Shown here: positions 8,604 to 15,694 of the stretch, piece after piece
Numbering within the stretch: the first letter of the stretch is position 1
Layout: every line of letters starts with the position of its first letter
Source of the DNA: JACDAV01 sp036556145
GTDB taxonomy: Bacteria; Chloroflexota; Limnocylindria; Limnocylindrales; CSP1-4
Direction: 5' to 3'
NCBI GenBank assembly: GCA_036556145.1
Contig: DATBKB010000025.1
Span: 1 to 24,052, forward strand
Length of the DNA: 24,052 nt
Position numbers and translations under genes: made by a program
Notes under the pieces: generated by a model
The model's database searches: none
What the model saw: only the letters and a program-made list of their open reading frames with translations
Told to the model about the DNA's origin: nothing

Positions 8604-9133
8604 GCCTCATCCGACGCGTGCTCGCCCTCGACGACCCGCAGGAGACGCGGTTCTGGTGGTTCCTGTCGGCGTTTGCCTTCGGGATCGGCCTCCTCTACTG
8701 GTTCGTGAGCCGCGAGCCGGCGGGGAGCGTCCTGCTGCTCGCGTTCGGGCTGGCCACCGGCGTCATGGCGATCGTCCTGTCGCTGCAGCCCGTGAGTCGC
8801 GTCGTCCGCGAGCGCGCGCGGGGCGACCGGCCGGGTGTCCGGAGCGCGACGCGCGACGCGAGCGGCGGCGGCACCGCCGACGTCGAGCGGCCGTTCCTCG
8901 ACGAGGAGGGCCGGTTCCCCGCACCCACGACGGCGCCGCTGGCTGTCGGGGCAGGCGTGGCCCTGATGGCCCTCGCCACGATCTTCGGCCCCGCGCCGGC
9001 GATCGTCGGCGTCCTCCCGTTCGCGTGGGGCGTGTCGACCTGGCTGTCATCGGCCCGCGCCGAGCTCGACGTCGTCGAGGACATCGAGCGAATCGAGGCT
9101 GCCCGCGTCGCCCGCAGCCGCGGGCGCCGCTAG
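8600..9133 (+). CDS. ctaF: Cytochrome c oxidase subunit IV-like protein (CtaF)
   Basis: 177 residues from a GTG at 8600 inside the ctaD stop. Four hydrophobic helices occur in two pairs, about 18–37 and 41–62, then 111–130 and 132–150. They are separated by a polar Gly/Arg-rich loop and followed by a charged helical tail. This size, topology and position after ctaD match the actinobacterial subunit IV (CtaF), which stabilises the oxidase rather than carrying cofactors. The assignment rests on context and topology, since the family has few invariant residues. It is the last gene of the overlapping operon. Confidence 0.75.
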   Translation: MSLIRRVLALDDPQETRFWWFLSAFAFGIGLLYWFVSREPAGSVLLLAFGLATGVMAIVLSLQPVSRVVRERARGDRPGVRSATRDASGGGTADVERPFLDEEGRFPAPTTAPLAVGAGVALMALATIFGPAPAIVGVLPFAWGVSTWLSSARAELDVVEDIERIEAARVARSRGRR

Positions 9134-9183
9134 GGCCCTGCAAGCGCGCCGACCCGACGGCGGACCCGGCGCGAGGCCCGGGT

Positions 9184-9207
9184 GGCGGGCTCGGTTCGAG
9201 TCCCGCC
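9184..9207 (+). terminator. Hairpin after the qcr-cta operon
   Basis: The arms GGCGGG/CCCGCC enclose a second stem CTCG/CGAG with a 3-nt loop, giving about 10 bp of pairing with a one-base bulge, 50 bp after the ctaF stop. There is no T-tract, so this is either a GC-only terminator or an RNA-stabilising hairpin. Confidence 0.4.
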
Positions 9208-9376
9208 GTGGAAGCGGTTGCGGCGGGGCTCGCCACCCTCTTTGCCAGGGCGCCCAGTGGCGCGGCGACACGAAGCTGCAAGGCGCCGATCGCGCAACGC
9301 GCGGATGCGCCCCACGGTCCTGGGCCTACTTTCGCGAGCAACCGTTACCATTCCGCACCTGGGGTAGGCACCGGCC

Positions 9377-9517
9377 ATGGACGCGCGCTCGAAGGGTAGT
9401 GGCAGGCCCGGTGGCCAGCGGCCCCAGCCGGCGGAGGACCTGGCCGCCGACCTCGTGCGGTTCAGCGCCGCGATGGTGACGCTCCTCGCGGCGGTGGCGC
9501 TGGGACTGTTCATCTGA
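9377..9517 (+). CDS. Small single-helix membrane protein (46 aa)
   Basis: 46 residues: a polar Gly/Pro/Arg-rich N terminus (1–20) followed by an amphipathic-to-hydrophobic helix (about 25–46) ending in LGLFI at the membrane. A purine-rich GGGGTAGG lies 9 nt before the ATG. It ends 22 bp before the OmpR-type regulator and could be its first operon partner, or a small subunit linked to the upstream oxidase. I recognise no family. Support comes from the clean start, the membrane helix and the position. Confidence 0.5.
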   Translation: MDARSKGSGRPGGQRPQPAEDLAADLVRFSAAMVTLLAAVALGLFI

Positions 9518-9526
9518 TCCGTCGCC

Positions 9527-9533
9527 GGAGGAG
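9527..9533 (+). promoter_or_regulatory. Strong ribosome-binding site deciding a TTG start
   Basis: GGAGGAG lies 6 nt before the TTG at 9540, and no ATG or GTG suits the receiver domain. The site settles the start of the response regulator. Confidence 0.75.
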
Positions 9534-9539
9534 AGGGAG

Positions 9540-10298
9540 TTGGAGAATCGGCCTCTCGTCCTCGTCGCGGACGACCAGCCGGAGATCACGAAGCTCGTCA
9601 CGCTCTCGCTCGAGAACGAGGGGTTTCGCGTCATCTCCGCGCCTGACGGGCCAACGGCCCTCGAACTCCTGAGCGACGCCAACCCCGACGTGCTCGTCCT
9701 CGACGTCATGATGCCGGGCATGTCCGGGATGGACGTCCTGCGCGAGGTGCGCGCGAATCACCCGGTTCCGGTGATCCTCCTGACCGCGCGCGGCTCGACC
9801 GCGAACGTCTCGCGCGGGCTGAACGACGGTGCCGACGACTACGTCACGAAGCCGTTCCACGCGGCCGAGCTGGCCGCCCGGATCCGGGCCGTCATGCGAC
9901 GCGCCCGGAGGGGAATGGCGGCCGGCACGCGCACCGTCGCGTCGGCGACCGTCGACCTCGACGAGCGGAAGGTCCGGGTCGACGGGCGACCGGTGCGGAT
10001 GAGCCGAAGCGAGTGGCTGCTGCTCGAGCTCCTCCTGACGAACGAGGGCCGGATCCTCCTCCATCACGAGATCCTGACCCACGTCTGGGGTCCCGAGTAC
10101 CGCGACGAGATCGCCTACCTGCGGCTGTGGATCGGACAGCTGCGGCGGAAGCTCGGCATCCCGCCCTGGGAGGAGGGTCCGATCCGGACGATCCAGGGGC
10201 TCGGCTACGCGTTCGACCCCGAAGGTGCGCTGCCCCGGATGCAGTCCCGCCGGCCACGCCAGGCCGCGCGCGGGGCGGAGACGGTCCTGGCCGAGTGA
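9540..10298 (+). CDS. OmpR/PhoB-family response regulator
   Basis: 252 residues from a TTG with a strong ribosome-binding site. The receiver domain (1–120) has acidic residues D11–D12, phosphoacceptor D55 (VLDVMMPG), T82 and K104 (TKPF). The winged-helix transcriptional-output domain (about 135–230) has the typical recognition-helix region (EIAYLRLWIGQLRRKLG) and the terminal wing (IRTIQGLGYAF). It is close to KdpE-like regulators in form. No histidine kinase is adjacent, so its partner is elsewhere, possibly one of the kinases at 1–2.6 kb. The last 25 residues are a basic low-complexity tail. Its place after the respiratory operon hints at respiratory or envelope control, which is inference. 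Confidence 0.92.
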   Translation: MENRPLVLVADDQPEITKLVTLSLENEGFRVISAPDGPTALELLSDANPDVLVLDVMMPGMSGMDVLREVRANHPVPVILLTARGSTANVSRGLNDGADDYVTKPFHAAELAARIRAVMRRARRGMAAGTRTVASATVDLDERKVRVDGRPVRMSRSEWLLLELLLTNEGRILLHHEILTHVWGPEYRDEIAYLRLWIGQLRRKLGIPPWEEGPIRTIQGLGYAFDPEGALPRMQSRRPRQAARGAETVLAE

Positions 10299-10353
10299 GC
10301 GACGGCGTCGCGACGCCTGCTCCGGCCGCGACGACGAGACCCACCGAAAACGA

Positions 10354-10392
10354 GACGAACGGCCCGGGGAGAGGGGACCCGAGCCGTTCGTC
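10354..10392 (+). terminator. 10-bp perfect inverted repeat after the response regulator
   Basis: The arms are GACGAACGGC (10354–10363) and GCCGTTCGTC (10383–10392), with a 19-nt G-rich spacer. The repeat is 55 bp downstream of the regulator stop. It has no T-tract and could be a terminator or a structured RNA element. Confidence 0.4.
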
Positions 10393-10400
10393 GTCGCGAG

Positions 10401-10424
10401 GGAACGCCCCGTCACCAGCGTTCC
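10401..10424 (+). terminator. Second hairpin, 7-bp arms
   Basis: The arms GGAACGC (10401–10407) and GCGTTCC (10418–10424) have a 10-nt loop. The hairpin follows the previous one after 8 bp, forming a tandem hairpin pair with a purine-rich flank downstream. Confidence 0.35.
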
Positions 10425-10590
10425 CCGGAGGAGGGGAGGAGAGCTTGTTTCGTGGCCCGCCGGGGCCGCGACGTGACCGAAGACTACGAGTCCGCTCGTC
10501 GCCGGGATGCTCGGGGCGCGGGTTGGCGGCCTTGCATTCTCATGCCGCGCGGAGGCCGCGGCCGAGGACGTCGCGATCGGAACCGGGGCT

Positions 10591-10611
10591 GGCGCGGCGA
10601 GCCGCCGCGCC
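10591..10611 (-). terminator. Hairpin just after the carboxypeptidase stop
   Basis: A perfect 8-bp stem GGCGCGGC/GCCGCGCC with a 5-nt loop lies 12 bp past the minus-strand stop at 10624. Its position fits termination of the carboxypeptidase transcript, although no T-tract follows. Confidence 0.4.
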
Positions 10612-10623
10612 CCGCGCGTTCGG

Positions 10624-12279
10624 CTAGGGCCGCTCGATCCGCACGTCGTCGACGCCGGCCTCGACGAGACTGTCGGGCCCGCCGTCCGTGGCCTGGAAGA
10701 CGATCCGGACCGTCTGGCCGGCCCAGGGCGTCATCGACACGCGGGCGGTCGCCCACGCCGCCGCGTCGACCGCCGCGTCGCCGAGCTCCTCGAGCACGAG
10801 GGTCCGCGTCCCGCTGCCGTCCTCGACGTACGCGCGGAACGAGTCGGCGCTCGACGCCATCTGGTGGGCGAGGTAGTACCGGAACGTCAGGTCGCCGACG
10901 GCGGCCGGCAGCGCCACCGGCGCGGAGCGGATCGTCGTCGTTCCGCCGTCGACGTCGCTGAGACTCGCGCCGCCGTTGACCTTCGCCCCGGTCACGAGGT
11001 CGGCACGACCCGACGTCGTCGTTCCCATCTGGGTCATCTTGTAGCTGCGCGAGATCGCATCGGGGTCCGATCGCTCCCACACGCCCGAGGTGGCGGTGTC
11101 GGTGCCGTCGGGGTCACGCGCCCAGCCGCGGCCGATCTCGAAGTCCTCGAGGAGCGCGCCGCAGTGGGTCTTCGTCTTGTTGATCCAGCGGTACGGGCAG
11201 GCCCCGACGTCGATCGTGAAGAGGAGGGCCTTCCGGTTGCGCGCGGTCTCGCGAGCGATGACCTCGTCGGGCGAATAGTGGTCGGCCCAGACGGTCGCTT
11301 GCTCGGTCGGGTAGAGCTCCCACGTGAACGAGAAGATCCGGTGGACGCCGTACATCCAGTCGATCTGGTCGCCGTCGGTGATGTACAGGTCGCTCGACTG
11401 CTCCGCCTTGTAGCCGTTGCGGCCGGCCATCCCCTTGCCGAAGGCGACGAACGCGGCGTAGTCGTCCGCGGTCATGTCGGCCGGAAGGTTCGTCTTCGTG
11501 TAGCCGTACGGCCACAGGACGAGCTCGCCGTTGGTGTGGAGCGTCACGTGGGCCGTGATCTGCTGCCGGCCGTCGACGACGCGGCTGTTGACGAAGTCCC
11601 GCATCGCCCGGGTCTCGGGCGCCGAGAAGGCGGAGGGACCGCGGTACGTGATGGCCGAGGCGACCTTCGACGAGCCGCCGCAGCAGCCCCAGCGATAGCC
11701 GTAGTTCCGGTTGAGGTCGGTCCCGATATACGTCGAGCCCGGGGTGGGCTGGCGGTTCTTGCGCCAGGCGCGGTATGGCGCGTGGGCCCCGGTCGTCGCC
11801 GTCAGGTCGTACTCGAAGCCGTCCGGGTTGACGGCGAAGACGATGAAGATCTCGCGACTGTCGACGAGCGCCTTCACCGTCGCATCGGTGTCGTAGTCGT
11901 TGGCGAGGACTCGCAGCAGGTAGAGCGCCTGTTCGACCGTCAGGTGCTCGCGCGCATGGTGCAGGGCGTCGAAGAGGATCTCCGGTTCGGGCTCGTCGAC
12001 GCCGACGTTGTCGCTGATCTTCGCCGCCCAGATGTCCCGGCCCTGGTAGCTCTTGCCGATCGAGAACATGTCGACCCGGTCGGGATGGGCGGCCTCGGTC
12101 GCCTGGATCTCGGCCACCATCTCGGGGAAGTTGTGGAAGCGCGAATCGCGCGCCGGGAAGTCCGGCGAGGCGGCCGCGACGGGGGCGGCCGAGCCGAGGA
12201 GGAGGGCGCCCAGCCCGAGGGCCATGGCGGCACGAAGACGGGGCAGGCGGACGGGGATCTGCATGGTCCACAGGGTCAT
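10624..12279 (-). CDS. Secreted M14 zinc carboxypeptidase with C-terminal accessory domain
   Basis: 551 residues from the ATG at 12279; the ATG at 12264 is an equally good start, and neither has a clear ribosome-binding site. A signal peptide covers about residues 1–37 (VAAAS end). The peptidase domain (about 45–360) has zinc ligands H108 and E111 in HHARE plus H248 in LHTNG, substrate-binding residues in DLNRN (188–192) and catalytic E321 in WELYP. The motif SSDLYITDGDQIDWMYG resembles thermostable carboxypeptidase T. After about 370 a Gly/Thr/Asp-rich beta-sandwich-like domain runs to the end, probably for surface or substrate binding. It would release C-terminal residues from external peptides. 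It is divergent from the CAP protein and followed by a hairpin. Confidence 0.93.
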   Translation of the reverse strand: MTLWTMQIPVRLPRLRAAMALGLGALLLGSAAPVAAASPDFPARDSRFHNFPEMVAEIQATEAAHPDRVDMFSIGKSYQGRDIWAAKISDNVGVDEPEPEILFDALHHAREHLTVEQALYLLRVLANDYDTDATVKALVDSREIFIVFAVNPDGFEYDLTATTGAHAPYRAWRKNRQPTPGSTYIGTDLNRNYGYRWGCCGGSSKVASAITYRGPSAFSAPETRAMRDFVNSRVVDGRQQITAHVTLHTNGELVLWPYGYTKTNLPADMTADDYAAFVAFGKGMAGRNGYKAEQSSDLYITDGDQIDWMYGVHRIFSFTWELYPTEQATVWADHYSPDEVIARETARNRKALLFTIDVGACPYRWINKTKTHCGALLEDFEIGRGWARDPDGTDTATSGVWERSDPDAISRSYKMTQMGTTTSGRADLVTGAKVNGGASLSDVDGGTTTIRSAPVALPAAVGDLTFRYYLAHQMASSADSFRAYVEDGSGTRTLVLEELGDAAVDAAAWATARVSMTPWAGQTVRIVFQATDGGPDSLVEAGVDDVRIERP

Positions 12280-12754
12280 GGACGAGGGCGGCCCGGTGCA
12301 ACCCGCCGATGGGGACGTGAGGCGCGGTACGAAGGGGCCACGCTCCGGGCCGCCGATCGGGCCGGTCGGAGGCGTCGTCCCGGGCCCGGGTGATGGGTCG
12401 ATACCCCCTCCGTTCCGCTCCACGGACCCCTTCGGGTGGTGCGTGGAGGCGCCCACCTGAACGGGCGCACCCCAATGGTCCATACGGGGGATGCTCATTC
12501 CGGCCGCATCGGGGATACTCCCGGCAAGGTCCGCACAGAAGGCTCGACAACCGCAAACGACGCCCCGGCAGGCACCCCGGGGCCCGCTCGTACGGGTCCC
12601 TGGCTCGGTCGCTCTCCGGCCGCACGTTCAAGGTCTGCTCGTGGACCCGGTCCGAACACCGGACGCAAGGCCCCCCACATTCGCCTGCCGCTGGCCCATC
12701 CCTGCGTCGCCGTGCCTCGCACGACGTCCGGCAGTCAGGAGGCACGAACGAACG
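12280..12754. promoter_or_regulatory. 475-bp gene-free divergent region
   Basis: This region separates the divergent carboxypeptidase and CAP genes, so it should hold both promoters. I see several short GC stems: CCACG (12420–12424) with CGTGG (12442–12446) around an inner ACCC/GGGT, GGTGCG (12438–12443) with CGCACC (12466–12471), CGGGTCC (12593–12599) with GGACCCG (12643–12649), and GTCCG/CGGAC at 12650–12664. They do not fit any riboswitch consensus I know. No convincing −35/−10 pair or gene is visible. Confidence 0.4.
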
Positions 12755-13393
12755 ATGGAACAACATCGAGTCCGATCCCGCCGCATCGCCGTGGCCGTCG
12801 GCGCCGCCGCGCTGACCGTCGCCCTGGCTGCGCCGGTCGCCCTCGCGGGTGACCCGCAGACGGCCGTCGCCAGGCCGGCGTCCGACGCCGCCCAGGCCGA
12901 GACGGCCGCGGTGAGCTACCCCTACGCGCCGTGGCTCACCGACGAGGCCTTCTATCTCAAGATGTTCAACTGCACCCGGACCGGTGGCTGGGTCCAGAGC
13001 AACGGCAGCTGCTCTGGCTACGGCAGCGGCAAGTACAGCGCCTACGTCCGGCCGCTGACCCGCAGCCCCGGCATCTCCGACCGCGCGACCCGGCCGTACG
13101 CGAAGCTGCTCGCGATCAAGTCCCTGTGCGGCCACTACTACGACGGCGACACCCGCTCGAGGCTCCTGGGCGCCGGCTTCAGCGGCAGCGCCTGGGGCGA
13201 GAACCTCGCCTGCCGCACCGGCATGTCGACTCGCGGCACGGTCATCTGGGCCCACCGCGTCTTCCAGTCCGAGAAGTCCTCGAACGGCGCGCACTGGAAG
13301 AACATCAAGAACACGCGCTACACGTACATTGGCATCGGCGTGTGGAAGTACGGCGACCGGGTTCGCCTCGTCACGGACTTCTACCGGCCCTAG
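12755..13393 (+). CDS. Secreted CAP-domain (SCP/PR-1-like) protein
   Basis: 212 residues from the ATG at 12755; AGGAGG lies 11 nt upstream and a signal peptide immediately follows this start, so the longer open frame is rejected. The signal peptide has a basic n-region, a hydrophobic core at 11–29 and probable cleavage after A31. The mature part carries CAP-fold features: H127 (CGHYYDG), the GENLAC segment with E149, and H180 (GAHWKNI) before the strand IGIGVWK. C73, C86, C125 and C153 may form disulfides. Bacterial CAP proteins are extracellular and mostly of unknown function. It is divergent from the secreted carboxypeptidase and followed by two strong hairpins. Confidence 0.85.
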   Translation: MEQHRVRSRRIAVAVGAAALTVALAAPVALAGDPQTAVARPASDAAQAETAAVSYPYAPWLTDEAFYLKMFNCTRTGGWVQSNGSCSGYGSGKYSAYVRPLTRSPGISDRATRPYAKLLAIKSLCGHYYDGDTRSRLLGAGFSGSAWGENLACRTGMSTRGTVIWAHRVFQSEKSSNGAHWKNIKNTRYTYIGIGVWKYGDRVRLVTDFYRP

Positions 13394-13409
13394 CTCGCAC
13401 CTGACGTGG

Positions 13410-13430
13410 CGGCCCGTCTCGACCGGGCCG
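13410..13430 (+). terminator. First hairpin after the CAP gene
   Basis: A perfect 7-bp stem CGGCCCG/CGGGCCG with a 7-nt loop begins 17 bp after the CAP stop. It is the first of two consecutive hairpins and has no T-tract. Confidence 0.45.
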
Positions 13431-13445
13431 CACCGCCGCCCCCAG

Positions 13446-13472
13446 GACGCCCGGCTCAACGAGCCGGGCGTC
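13446..13472 (+). terminator. 12-bp perfect hairpin after the CAP gene
   Basis: The arms GACGCCCGGCTC (13446–13457) and GAGCCGGGCGTC (13461–13472) flank a 3-nt loop AAC. This is the strongest hairpin seen in the window. It has no T-tract but is well placed to end the CAP transcript and insulate the next gene. Confidence 0.6.
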
Positions 13473-13482
13473 GGCGCGTCCG

Positions 13483-13493
13483 GCGGGTAGTAC
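13483..13493 (+). promoter_or_regulatory. Possible −10 region, shared with the methyltransferase gene
   Basis: GCGGGTAGTAC contains a −10-like TAGTAC, 34 nt before the ATG at 13528. The same ten bases GCGGGTAGTA recur upstream of the methyltransferase at 20824–20833. No −35 element is evident. Confidence 0.3.
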
Positions 13494-13527
13494 GAAGGTC
13501 CTGTTGCGACCCTCGCCGTTCGTTACG

Positions 13528-14061
13528 ATGCTCGCATTCGTGGACGCCCGGCCGAACGGACCCTTCGACCGCCTGCTGCCGGTATCGGAGGACTACGCCA
13601 CCCTTCCCGTCCGCGCGGCGTTCACCTGGGAGTCGTGTGCGGACCGAGAGCTCGAAGGCGAGTGGTATCTCGTGGCGTTCCGCTCGGTGCAGAAGCCGAG
13701 CGCCGACCAGGAGCTCCTCAACCGGATGGACGAGGCGGCGCACGCGGAGGTCACCGCCGCGCCCGGCTTCGTCCACTACTTCAAGGGCCCGCTGACCGCT
13801 CGCCGCGAGTGCCTCTCGTTCTGCCTCTGGGACGGCCGCAGCGAGGCGAGGCGCGCGGCCGGAGGCCCGGCCCACGTCGCGGCGATCGGGATCATCGGCG
13901 AGACGTACGAGCGCTACACCCTCGAGTTCCTGCGGGTCACGAAGGGCCCTGGCGAGGCGGCCTTCAGGTTCGAGCCGTGGGATCGCCCGGTCCACGGCCA
14001 GGCCGGTCGGATGACCTGGGCCGGCAAGCCCGCGGCGCTGCCGAGGCCGTCGGGCGCCTGA
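13528..14061 (+). CDS. Conserved-looking protein of unknown function (177 aa)
   Basis: 177 residues from the ATG at 13528; a TTG at 13504 would add eight residues. No signal peptide or membrane helix is visible. The core contains ESCADRELEGEWYLVAFRS (43–61 by the longer start) and then a segment like dimeric alpha/beta-barrel proteins of the antibiotic-monooxygenase/EthD type: EAAHAEVTAAPGFVHYF followed by CLSFCLWDGRSEARRAAG. That pattern of 'score a residue, strand, then SFCLWxxxxEA' is typical of the fold, but the match is by eye. The last ~35 residues are Pro/Gly-rich. Function is unknown. Confidence 0.75.
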   Translation: MLAFVDARPNGPFDRLLPVSEDYATLPVRAAFTWESCADRELEGEWYLVAFRSVQKPSADQELLNRMDEAAHAEVTAAPGFVHYFKGPLTARRECLSFCLWDGRSEARRAAGGPAHVAAIGIIGETYERYTLEFLRVTKGPGEAAFRFEPWDRPVHGQAGRMTWAGKPAALPRPSGA

Positions 14062-14082
14062 CCGCGGGCCGTCGAGAACCGG

Positions 14083-14379
14083 CTAGGCCAGCCGGCGCGG
14101 CGTGAGCACGAGCGTCCGCTCGTGGCGCCGCCGACCCGCGCGGAGCTCGAGCTCGAAGACCGCCGCGATCGTCCCGATCGCCAATTCCGCCTCCGCCGAC
14201 CGCGGCGAGGTCGCGATCGCGTCGATGAGCGCGGCTGTCAGCCGGTCGTCGTCAGCGAGATCCGTCGCCACGGTCACGACGAGGATCGCGTCGTCCTCGT
14301 AGACGACCTCGGCGAAGTCGACCGCCTCGGGGGGCAAGGGCGCCGGAGGCCCGTTCCAGCGTCCGATCGGAAGGTGCAT
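14083..14379 (-). CDS. Hypothetical protein (98 aa)
   Basis: 98 residues from the ATG at 14379 (the frame stays open to 14415). The sequence alternates beta and alpha character: FAEVVYEDDAILVVTVATDL, DDDRLTAALIDAIATS, then ELAIGTIAAVFELELRAGRRR. It is mostly acidic with a basic C terminus, and has no signal or membrane helix. It converges on the preceding gene with a 21-bp gap and is divergent from the DUF2461 gene. The composition looks like a real small soluble protein, but I recognise no family. Confidence 0.5.
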   Translation of the reverse strand: MHLPIGRWNGPPAPLPPEAVDFAEVVYEDDAILVVTVATDLADDDRLTAALIDAIATSPRSAEAELAIGTIAAVFELELRAGRRRHERTLVLTPRRLA

Positions 14380-14496
14380 GGGCGCCGAATCGTCGGCCCG
14401 GGAGGGTGGCAGCAAAGTAACAGTGAAGGCCGTCGAGCGACGATGGGCTCACGATGGGGCACGATTGAGCCCGTCACCGCTCGGGAGGTTGTCGCC

Positions 14497-15219
14497 ATGG
14501 CCGTCGCCGCGCCACCGTTCGCCGGGTTCTCACCCGACGCGGTCCAGTTCCTCGCGGACCTGTCCGCCAACAACGATCGGGCATGGTTCCAGCCGCGAAA
14601 GGCGGACTATGAGCGGCTTCTCAAGGCGCCGCTCGAGGCCTTCGTCGCCGCCGTCGGCGAGCGCCTCGCGGCCCGCGGCGTGCCGATCCAGGCGGATCCG
14701 GCCCGCTCGCCCTTCCGCATCTACCGCGACGTGCGCTTCTCGAAGGACAAGTCGCCGTACAAGACGAACATCGGCGCCGGCTTCCCGTGGATCGAGAATC
14801 GCCCGGCGCCGGCGCGCGGCCGGAGCCTCGACGGCGAGAGCCGGCGGTCCGCCGGCGGCTATTTCCACTTCCAGCCCGGCGAGATGTACGTCGGGGGCGG
14901 CCTGTACCACGTCGAGAAGCCGGTCATCGACGGGTGGCGGCGAGCAGTGGTCGACCGGAACGGCGAGGTCCACGCGGCCATCGACGATCCGGCGTTCGTC
15001 GCGTTCTTCGGCGGTGTCCACGGCCACGAGAACCTCCGGCGGGTGCCGCCGGGCTACCCGCCCGATCACCCGGACGCCGACATGCTGCGGTTCCGCGACG
15101 TCGTCTTCGGACGGCGGCTCTCGGATCGGGAGGCCCTGTCGCCCGACCTCCCGGACCTCGTCGCCGACGGCTTCACCGCGGCCGTCCCGGTATTCCGGCT
15201 GCTCGCGTCCCTCGGCTAG
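14497..15219 (+). CDS. DUF2461 family protein
   Basis: 240 residues from the ATG at 14497, chosen because GGGAGG lies 8 nt upstream; an ATG at 14443 lacks such a site. Family hallmarks of DUF2461 (TIGR02453) are present: FLADLSANNDRAWFQ near the N terminus, RDVRFSKDKSPYKTN (77–91), then GGYFHFQPGEMYVGGGLY and the central PPGYPPDHPD segment. An acidic/basic insert with Arg-rich repeats sits before the YFHF strand. The family is widespread in bacteria and some fungi with no established biochemical role. The protein is soluble and apparently monocistronic. Confidence 0.92.
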   Translation: MAVAAPPFAGFSPDAVQFLADLSANNDRAWFQPRKADYERLLKAPLEAFVAAVGERLAARGVPIQADPARSPFRIYRDVRFSKDKSPYKTNIGAGFPWIENRPAPARGRSLDGESRRSAGGYFHFQPGEMYVGGGLYHVEKPVIDGWRRAVVDRNGEVHAAIDDPAFVAFFGGVHGHENLRRVPPGYPPDHPDADMLRFRDVVFGRRLSDREALSPDLPDLVADGFTAAVPVFRLLASLG

Positions 15220-15262
15220 CGCAGGCGCGGCTCGCCAGCAGCACAAGGCCACGGGCACGAAT

Positions 15263-15291
15263 CGTTTACGTGCCGCTCACGGCTCGATAAT
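15263..15291 (+). promoter_or_regulatory. Candidate sigma-70 promoter
   Basis: GATAAT at 15286–15291 matches five of six −10 bases. A weak −35-like CGTTTA at 15263–15268 leaves a 17-bp spacer. The −10 lies 22 nt before the ATG at 15314. It is one of few A/T-rich patches in the window. Confidence 0.4.
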
Positions 15292-15313
15292 CCTCGTCGC
15301 GCAGACTCCCGCC

Positions 15314-15658
15314 ATGACGACCGATCTGGCGCTGGGGGACCAGAGCGGTCGTCATCCCCTTCAGTCCGCCGAGCCCGACCTCGCGTACGGTGAGCCCGAC
15401 CTTGCGATGTGGGCGCGAGCGCTGAGGCTGGCGGGCCCACGGTTGACCGAGGCGTGGTCGGGGCGGCGCCGCCGCGAGTTCAGTCTCGTTCGAGCGCACC
15501 TTGCGCCGATCCGCAGCCGCCCGGCGCTGGCCGCCTCGTTCGGCCGGGAGAGCTTCCATCGGGCGAGCTCGGAGGTCGCCCAACCCGACATCACGCTGCT
15601 GACCAGCCCGGTGCTCGCCGCATACGCGATGCGCTGGCTCGAGCTGCCGGACGGTTGA
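15314..15658 (+). CDS. Hypothetical protein (114 aa)
   Basis: 114 residues from the ATG at 15314, downstream of a plausible promoter. Near the N terminus there is a tandem heptad, EPDLAYG then EPDLAMW, encoded by an 11-bp direct repeat (GAGCCCGACCT at 15371–15381 and 15392–15402, 21-bp period). The middle is Arg-rich and helical, and the C-terminal part (LLTSPVLAAYAMRWLEL) is more hydrophobic but too short and amphipathic for a clear membrane helix. No family is recognised. It is convergent with the lipoprotein gene. Confidence 0.55.
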   Translation: MTTDLALGDQSGRHPLQSAEPDLAYGEPDLAMWARALRLAGPRLTEAWSGRRRREFSLVRAHLAPIRSRPALAASFGRESFHRASSEVAQPDITLLTSPVLAAYAMRWLELPDG

Positions 15659-15694
15659 TGTCCGGTCGGCTCCGCGGGTCGGCCACGCGAGCCG

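Larger units (their letters stand above)
10299..10623. other. Gene-free convergent region with hairpins
   Basis: These 325 bp lie between the stop of the response regulator (plus) and the stop of the carboxypeptidase (minus). They contain three inverted repeats (listed separately) and a long purine tract, GGAGGAGGGGAGGAG, at 10425–10439. A 60-codon TTG frame follows that tract, but it is arginine-rich and runs through a hairpin, so I do not call it a gene. Confidence 0.5.

Noticed and set aside
9138..9214. tRNA-like T-loop sequence (GGTTCGAGTCCCGCC) after the oxidase operon
   Set aside because: The T-stem has two mismatches in canonical register and no acceptor or anticodon stem can be formed; the sequence is better explained as a hairpin.
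10445..10627. 60-codon TTG frame after the purine tract GGAGGAGGGGAGGAG
   Set aside because: Good spacing to a ribosome-binding-like tract, but the product is an arginine-rich string and the frame runs through a hairpin and into the stop of the opposing gene.
10507..12393. Long plus-strand open frame (628 codons) opposite the carboxypeptidase
   Set aside because: The composition is Arg/Val/Asp-rich and repetitive, and the opposite strand has the full M14 active site.
12491..12754. N-terminal extension of the CAP protein
   Set aside because: The signal peptide begins at the ATG at 12755 with an upstream AGGAGG, and the extension is Arg/Pro-rich non-coding-like sequence.
12400..12754. Riboswitch (c-di-AMP ydaO-like or c-di-GMP) upstream of the CAP gene
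   Set aside because: Cell-wall-associated genes can carry such switches, and ACCCGGTCCGAACACC is faintly similar, but the required conserved blocks and junctions are absent.
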